From: Actinomycetospora lutea
GTDB taxonomy: Bacteria; Actinomycetota; Actinomycetes; Mycobacteriales; Pseudonocardiaceae
Reading direction: 5' to 3'
Assembly: GCF_028737205.1 (NCBI RefSeq)
Contig: NZ_JAQZAL010000011.1
Location: 124,001 to 188,000, forward strand
DNA length: 64,000 nt
Shown: piece by piece, positions 59,807 to 64,000 of the stretch
How the letters are laid out: every line of letters starts with the position of its first letter
Numbering within the stretch: the stretch's first letter is position 1
Program-made: the position numbers and the translations under genes
Notes under the pieces: generated by a model
Database searches by the model: none
What the model was told of the DNA's origin: nothing
The model's input: only the letters and a program-made list of their open reading frames with translations

Positions 59807-61015
59807 TCATGGCGCCGCGGAGGACGTTGCGGAGGACGTTGCGGAGGACACCGCGAACGACACCGACGAGCAGCCGCGCAGGGCCGCGATCGCGGCGGCC
59901 TCGGCCTCCACACGGTCGCGGGCCGCCGGGGGCAGCGGCGCGAACGGCTCGACGTCGACGAGCAGCCGGTCACCCCGCGTGCGGGCGCGCCACAGGGCGA
60001 CCGGCCGACCGTCGAGCAGGACCACGCCGGGGGCGCCCGTGGCCCGCCACACGCGACCGTGCAGCTCACGCGGCAGGAGGGTCGTGCGGTCGCGCAGCCC
60101 GAGCAGCGGGTCGTGCGGCGGCAGGAGGCGCACGCCGGCGGCCCGCGGGGGTGCGGACAGGGCGTCGAGATCCTCGTCGAGCACCCATCGCGGCTGCCCG
60201 TCGACGTGCACCTCGCGGATCTCGTCCTCGACCGCGGACCACCACGGTCCCGCGTCGCGGGGCGCGACGCCCAGCCACGCCGCCATCTCCGCGCGGGTGG
60301 AGGGGCCGTAACAGTGCAGGTGGCGCCGTGCGATCGCCCGGCGCGCGGCCGCCGCGCCGACGGCGGGCGGCCGCCGCCCGAGCCACTGCTCGAACAGCAC
60401 GAACGGCAGCGTGGCGCCCTCGCGGGGCGCGAAGCACACCACCTGCTCGAGGGCGAGGAGGCGCAGACCGAAGTGCACGACCGCCTCGCCCCACGTCTGC
60501 CCGGGCGCGTACGGGCCCTCCGCCGCCCAGGTCCGGCGGCTCGCCGCGGGCAGGTCGTCCGCGACCGCACCGGCCAGCTCCCGGCCCAGAGGGGTGATCG
60601 CCAGCCGGCGGTCCCGCAGGACCTCGTCGATGCGGGACCGGAGGTGCGCGACGGCCTCGTCCATGCCCAGGTCCAGCCGCTCGAGCGCCGGCTCGATCCC
60701 GACGACGAACCGGCGGCGTGCCGCCTCGTCGGGGGGCAGGACCCCGGTGGTGAACACGGCGAGGTCGGCGGTGGGCAGGACGAACGGCGCGCCGCGCATC
60801 GCCCAGGTGTGGACCAGGCTGCGGTCCTCGACGGCGTCCCGGACCCACCCGGGGTCCAGGTCGGCCACCCGGGCGTGCAGGGCGATCACGGCCGACCTCG
60901 GAGGGCTGTCCTGCACCGCGCAGGCGCCGGCCGCGGCGTGCGCCTGCCCCGGGTCGAGGCGACGGTCGAGGTGGTGCGCCCGGAGCCGGTGGGCGGTCAC
61001 CCGGTCGGCACCCAT
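59807..61015 (-). CDS. Winged-helix DNA-binding (HTH_42 / AlkZ-like) protein
   Basis: A 402-residue protein of the HTH_42 family, some members of which (AlkZ/YcaQ) are DNA glycosylases that unhook crosslinks. Marks: VTAHRLRAHHLDRRL at the start, VEDRSLVHTWAMRGAPFVLP, FEQWLGRRPP, HLHCYGPSTRAEMAAWLGVA, VRLLPPHDPLLGLRDRTTLL and GVVLLDGRPVALWRARTRGD. The start at 61015 restores the conserved N-terminal helix. The Gln-x-Gln motif of AlkZ is not obvious (AVQDSPPRSA at the expected site), so glycosylase activity is uncertain. The Ser/Ala-rich C-terminus is encoded by a 12-bp repeat. Confidence 0.82.
   Translation of the reverse strand: MGADRVTAHRLRAHHLDRRLDPGQAHAAAGACAVQDSPPRSAVIALHARVADLDPGWVRDAVEDRSLVHTWAMRGAPFVLPTADLAVFTTGVLPPDEAARRRFVVGIEPALERLDLGMDEAVAHLRSRIDEVLRDRRLAITPLGRELAGAVADDLPAASRRTWAAEGPYAPGQTWGEAVVHFGLRLLALEQVVCFAPREGATLPFVLFEQWLGRRPPAVGAAAARRAIARRHLHCYGPSTRAEMAAWLGVAPRDAGPWWSAVEDEIREVHVDGQPRWVLDEDLDALSAPPRAAGVRLLPPHDPLLGLRDRTTLLPRELHGRVWRATGAPGVVLLDGRPVALWRARTRGDRLLVDVEPFAPLPPAARDRVEAEAAAIAALRGCSSVSFAVSSATSSATSSAAP
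59817..59864 (+). repeat. Four 12-bp tandem repeats in the 3' end of the HTH_42 gene
   Basis: GCGGAGGACGTT twice exactly, then two diverged units (GCGGAGGACACC, GCGAACGACACC). It encodes the low-complexity Ser/Ala/Thr tail of the protein on the minus strand; copy-number change would keep frame. Confidence 0.85.
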
Positions 61016-61041
61016 CTCGACCCGACGGGGGTGCCGGGACG

Positions 61042-61563
61042 TCACGAGGACGTCGAACCGGAGCCCGGGACCGACACCGGGGCCGGCACCGGGGCGAGAC
61101 GGTGCGGGATCACCAGGACCGGGCACGTGGCCTCCCGCACGCAGCGGGCGCTGACCGATCCGAGGAGCGCGGCCCGGGCCCGGCCACGACCCCGGGAGCC
61201 GACCACGAGGACGTCGGCGTCGTGCGCGGCGCGCAGGAGGATGCCCGCGGCGTCGGGCCCCTGGGTCAGGTGGAGGTCGACGTCCGGGACCTCCTCGCCC
61301 ACGAGCGCCTCGACGACCTCGGTGAGCCGGCGTCGGGCGACGGCCTCCATCTCGGCGAGGTGCGGCGTGCCCGTCTCCTGGTCCGCCACGGCGGTGTCCC
61401 AGACGTCGCGCAGCTTCCAGGCCCACACCACGCGCAGCGCGCCGCCCGTGAGCCGGGCGAGGGAGGCCGCCCAGCGCACCGCCTCGGCGGCCTCGTCGGA
61501 GCCGTCGAAGCCGGCCACGACCAGCGCGATGCCCCGGGCCCCGGCGGAACCCGGCGCGGTCAT
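61042..61563 (-). CDS. Single-domain universal stress protein
   Basis: A 173-residue UspA protein: LVVAGFDGSDEAAEAVRWAA, HDADVLVVGSRGRGRARAAL and an intact G-x2-G-x9-G-S loop, then CPVLVIPH and a Pro/Val tail. ATG at 61563 overlaps the stop of the upstream tandem USP (ATGA). It is followed 26 bp later by the HTH_42 gene. Predicted ATP-binding class. Confidence 0.9.
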   Translation of the reverse strand: MTAPGSAGARGIALVVAGFDGSDEAAEAVRWAASLARLTGGALRVVWAWKLRDVWDTAVADQETGTPHLAEMEAVARRRLTEVVEALVGEEVPDVDLHLTQGPDAAGILLRAAHDADVLVVGSRGRGRARAALLGSVSARCVREATCPVLVIPHRLAPVPAPVSVPGSGSTSS

Positions 61564-62456
61564 CGGCCCGCTCCCGCGACGGGGCCGCCCACGGTGATCG
61601 CCGGGCCCAGCACGAGGACGGGGCAGGGCGCGGCGAGGAGCACCGAGCGCGTGGTGGACCCGACACCCACGAGGTGCCCGGCCGTGTGGCCGCGGTGACC
61701 GAGGACGACCAGGTCGGCACCGGCCGCGCGCGCCAGCAGCAGCCGCGCCGCGCGGTCCTCGGCGATCACCACCTCCACCGGGACGTCGGGGACCCGCTCG
61801 CGGGCCGCGGCGACGAGGGCGTCGACCGGGGCCGGGTCGATCTCGTCCTCCTCCCGGCGGGTGATCCCGCCGGCGCCGTACCCGACCTCGCTGACCGCCC
61901 GGACCACCTCGACGGACTCGCCGAGCGTCTCGGCGGCGCGCAGGGCGGTGAGCAGCACCTCCGCGGCGCCCGGGGCGTCGTCGACCCCGACGACGACCCC
62001 CGCCCGGCGCGTGCCGGCAGGCGTGGGCCCGCGGTACTCCGGGACCACGAGCACCGGGCACGGCGCGATGGTGATCAGCTCCTCGGTGGTCCGGCCGGCG
62101 TCGCTGCCCAGGCGACGCCGCCGGTCGCCGACGACGAGCACCGACGTGGCGTCGCCGGCCCCCGCCAGCGCCGTCGCCGGATCGGCCGGGTCGCAGGTGC
62201 GCCGGACCTCGAGGTCGGGTGCGGTGCGCCGCAGGTAGGCCTCGGCCCGCGCGCCGGCGTCGTCGTCCCCGGGCGTGTCGGGCGGACCGGCCGCCTCCGC
62301 GGGGTGCGCGTGGACGATCCGCACCGTCCGGTCCCGGCGCCGCGCCTCGGCCACGGCCCGGTCGAGCACCCGCGTCCGGAGCAGCCCGTCGTCCACCCCG
62401 ACGACCACGGACGGGGCCTGCGGGAGCACCCGCGCTCCCATCGAGGTCACGGTCAC
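61560..62456 (-). CDS. Tandem-domain universal stress protein with degenerate loops
   Basis: A 298-residue protein of two USP domains. Domain 1 (~15-150): SVVVGVDDGLLRTRVLDRAV, VLVVGDRRRRLGSDAGRTTE, CPVLVVPEY; its Gly-rich loop is lost. Domain 2 (~160-290): GVVVGVDDAPGAAEVLLTAL, VVLGHRGHTAGHLVGVGSTT, CPVLVLGP; its loop is partly kept. GTG start at 62456 overlaps the upstream USP stop (GTGA). Middle member of three translationally coupled USP genes. Confidence 0.87.
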   Translation of the reverse strand: MTVTSMGARVLPQAPSVVVGVDDGLLRTRVLDRAVAEARRRDRTVRIVHAHPAEAAGPPDTPGDDDAGARAEAYLRRTAPDLEVRRTCDPADPATALAGAGDATSVLVVGDRRRRLGSDAGRTTEELITIAPCPVLVVPEYRGPTPAGTRRAGVVVGVDDAPGAAEVLLTALRAAETLGESVEVVRAVSEVGYGAGGITRREEDEIDPAPVDALVAAARERVPDVPVEVVIAEDRAARLLLARAAGADLVVLGHRGHTAGHLVGVGSTTRSVLLAAPCPVLVLGPAITVGGPVAGAGR

Positions 62457-63334
62457 GTCGCCTCCCCGGCGCCGGAGTGCTCGCGCGCCCAGGCCGCGGC
62501 CGCGGGCGGGGACAGGACCGCCACCGGGCACGGAGCGCCGCGCACGACCCGCTGGCTCGTCGAGCCGATCAGCACGCCACCGATCGCCCCGTGCCCCCGC
62601 GAGCCCACCGCCACCAGCGCCGCACCCGCGCGGGCCTCGGCGAGGATCTCCTCGGCCGGCTGGCCCTGGCGCACCACCTCGTGCAGGGGCAGGTCCGGGC
62701 GGCTGCTGGTGATGCCCGTCGTGGCCTCGGCGAGGTGGCGCCGGGCGTCCTCGTCGCTCTCCTCGCCGCTACCGGCGGTGACGGTGACCGCCGTCAGCGA
62801 GGCCCCGTCCCGGTCGGCGACGTCGGCGCCGAACGCCAGCGCGCCCGCCGCCTCCGGGGAGCCGTCGACACCCACGAGCACTCCCGGAGCGGTCTCGGCG
62901 CCGGGGTCCCAGTGCGACGGGACGATCACCACGGGGCAGGCGGCGTGACCCATCGCGTGGGCCGCGGTGCGCCCGACGCCCGCGTCGATCACCGCGCCAC
63001 GGGGACGGGCACCGAGGACGAGCAGGTCGGCCCGGGCCGCGGTCGCCGCGAGGGCGGGGCCGACCACACCGTCGACCACCGCGAAGTGCACCGGGAGGTG
63101 GGGGGCCGCAGCGTGGGCGGCGTTCCGGGCCCGCCCGAGCAGGGCGAGCGCGCGACCCGACGGGCCGCGGGTCTCGTCGTGCGGCCGGTCCGACGGGGGC
63201 AGCACCTGGATGAGGACGAGCGTCGACCGGCGGCGGGCGGCCTCGCGCGCGGCCCAGGCCACGGCATTGTGCGTCGCGGGACTGCCGTCCACGCCGACGA
63301 GGACGCCCGTCGGCGGCACCGAGTGGTCGATCAC
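62453..63334 (-). CDS. Tandem-domain universal stress protein, first gene of the USP operon
   Basis: A 293-residue protein. Domain 1 (~5-145): GVLVGVDGSPATHNAVAWAA, LLVLGARPRGAVIDAGVGRT (loop degenerate), CPVVIVPSHWDPG. Domain 2 (~150-280): GVLVGVDGSPEAAGALAFGA, AVGSRGHGAIGGVLIGSTS (loop intact), CPVAVLSPP. The GTG at 63334 has GGAGG 6 nt upstream. A box lies 80 bp upstream. It begins a run USP-USP-USP-HTH_42-Ddn on the minus strand with overlaps or short gaps. Confidence 0.9.
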   Translation of the reverse strand: MIDHSVPPTGVLVGVDGSPATHNAVAWAAREAARRRSTLVLIQVLPPSDRPHDETRGPSGRALALLGRARNAAHAAAPHLPVHFAVVDGVVGPALAATAARADLLVLGARPRGAVIDAGVGRTAAHAMGHAACPVVIVPSHWDPGAETAPGVLVGVDGSPEAAGALAFGADVADRDGASLTAVTVTAGSGEESDEDARRHLAEATTGITSSRPDLPLHEVVRQGQPAEEILAEARAGAALVAVGSRGHGAIGGVLIGSTSQRVVRGAPCPVAVLSPPAAAAWAREHSGAGEAT

Positions 63335-63413
63335 GTGGGGCCTCCTCGAGGGTGTCGCCTCCACGCTCGCGTCCGGACGCCCCGTGGACCAGGGCCCGAC
63401 GGCACCGCGGGCC

Positions 63414-63427
63414 GGGACCTCCGGCCG
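63414..63427 (+). promoter_or_regulatory. DevR-like box upstream of the USP operon
   Basis: GGGACCTCCGGCCG, 13 of 14 positions as the perfect site at 1109, in the 176-bp gap before the USP start at 63334. Confidence 0.52.
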
Positions 63428-63510
63428 GGGCGACCCGGTCGACCTGCGTCGGGCGCGATCACCATCAGCACCCGCCCCCCACGTCGCAGGGTCGGGACCC
63501 GACCGATCGC

Positions 63511-63753
63511 TCACCGCACGGAGCGGAGCGACCCGATGTCGCGGCGCATCCGGGCGACGACGGCCTGCGCGGTCGGGTCGACCGAGGTCCAGCCGCGCAG
63601 CCGGCCCGCCGCCGCTGCGTCGCCGTGCTCCGCGAGCACCAGGAGGTCGACCAGCGCGTCCCGCCAGGCCTCGCTGATCGGTGCCGCGGTCGGCGGTGGC
63701 GCCGCGACGGCCCCGTGGTCGCTCGCGGGCGGGGCCGGGTCGGTGATCGTCAA
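63511..63753 (-). CDS. Small hypothetical protein (80 residues)
   Basis: An 80-residue soluble protein. The first 25 residues are Pro/Ala-rich; residues ~28-75 form a helical, well-composed region (EAWRDALVDLLVLAEHGDAA, AQAVVARMRRDIGSLRSVR). No family recognised. ATG at 63753 with AGGAGG about 9 nt upstream and a near-perfect box 79 bp upstream, which makes it more credible than its length alone would. Confidence 0.6.
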   Translation of the reverse strand: MTITDPAPPASDHGAVAAPPPTAAPISEAWRDALVDLLVLAEHGDAAAAGRLRGWTSVDPTAQAVVARMRRDIGSLRSVR

Positions 63754-63831
63754 GGGTCCTCCTCGGGCGGCGTCCCGCCCATCCCATCGGCGTGTCCGTG
63801 GCGCGGCGAGGTGCCGACCGGGCCGCGCCCG

Positions 63832-63845
63832 CTGCCGAAGGTCCC
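63832..63845 (-). promoter_or_regulatory. DevR-like box upstream of the 80-residue gene
   Basis: Minus strand GGGACCTTCGGCAG; first 12 positions identical to the perfect site at 52667. 79 bp before the ATG at 63753. Confidence 0.45.
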
Positions 63846-63950
63846 GACCCGTCCGCGAGCCCTCGGTGCGCCTGCCGTCGCGGTGTTCGCGGCGGGCTCC
63901 TGCTCGGTCGGTGGCTCCCGGTCCCGGGTGGCGGGGTCGGCGCGCGCGGG

Positions 63951-64000
63951 TCAGCGTCGCGCGCTGAGGTGGTGCACGGTCGCGAGCAGCCAGAGCACCA
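63951..64000 (-). CDS. C-terminal end of a further minus-strand gene (cut by window edge)
   Basis: The last 50 bp on the minus strand read VLWLLATVHHLSARR followed by a TGA at 63951-63953. The hydrophobic-then-basic ending suits a small membrane protein. Only the tail is visible, so the call is tentative. Confidence 0.35.
   Translation of the reverse strand, partial: VLWLLATVHHLSARR

Overview
The window is very GC-rich, gene-dense DNA from an actinobacterium. Gene content and codon use point to a Pseudonocardiales-type actinomycete such as Pseudonocardia or Actinomycetospora. That placement is inference, because there is no rRNA or other phylogenetic marker here. I call about 57 genes, roughly two thirds on the minus strand. 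Many are joined by ATGA or GTGA start/stop overlaps, and most are separated by 100 to 250 bp gaps holding regulatory sites. I saw no rRNA, tRNA, CRISPR array, phage or transposase gene.

The main theme is a hypoxia/dormancy programme of the DevR-DevS (DosR-DosS) type, packed into one contiguous block instead of being scattered as in mycobacteria. The regulators are present: a DevR-like response regulator (31839-32486) with the expected Asp54, Thr82, Lys104 and DNA-contact residues; a full-length two-GAF DevS-like kinase (10879-12612); and a second DevS-like protein that lacks the phospho-accepting His and the ATPase domain (15562-16896). Around them lie genes resembling known mycobacterial DosR-regulon families: a hibernation factor with a duplicated C-terminal domain (1-692), two DUF1876/Rv1738-like genes, an Rv1733c-like membrane protein, an Rv0571c-like phosphoribosyltransferase-hydrolase, nine universal stress protein genes, three wax ester synthase/DGATs, a P2-type cation ATPase and a deazaflavin nitroreductase-type protein. 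A 14-bp motif, GGGACNNNCGGCCC and variants, lies upstream of most transcription units. It has the same half-site as the mycobacterial DevR box.

Layout: 0-10 kb, ribosome hibernation, PEP synthase, TerC, an avidin-family protein, an Rv0571c-like protein and a slipin. 10-18 kb, sensor kinases, an ADP-forming acyl-CoA synthetase, an Rv1733c-like protein and a USP. 18-26 kb, GH65 phosphorylase, hydrolase, WS/DGATs and acyl-CoA ligase (storage carbon). 26-38 kb, USPs, hydrolase, small proteins, an orphan CheB domain, DevR, cation ATPase and a third WS/DGAT. 38-41.5 kb, a separate persulfide-detoxification operon with a CstR-like repressor. 41.5-45.5 kb, ion channel, quinone-reductase-like MDR, serine hydrolase and a USP. 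45.7-48.2 kb, a broken MalT-type regulator fused to a DUF4386 remnant. 48-52.7 kb, cupin, DUF6544, USP, flavodoxin and a DUF1876 paralogue. 52.7-58.6 kb, acetate kinase, phosphoketolase, DUF1579 and a membrane-tethered hydrolase. 58.7-64 kb, tandem Ddn-like protein, HTH_42 protein and a coupled run of USPs.

Taken together the genes suggest a cell that, on losing oxygen or respiration, stalls ribosomes, re-routes carbon (PEP synthase, phosphoketolase-acetate kinase, acyl-CoA synthetase), stores fatty acids as wax ester or triacylglycerol and deploys USPs, with persulfide detoxification beside it under its own repressor.
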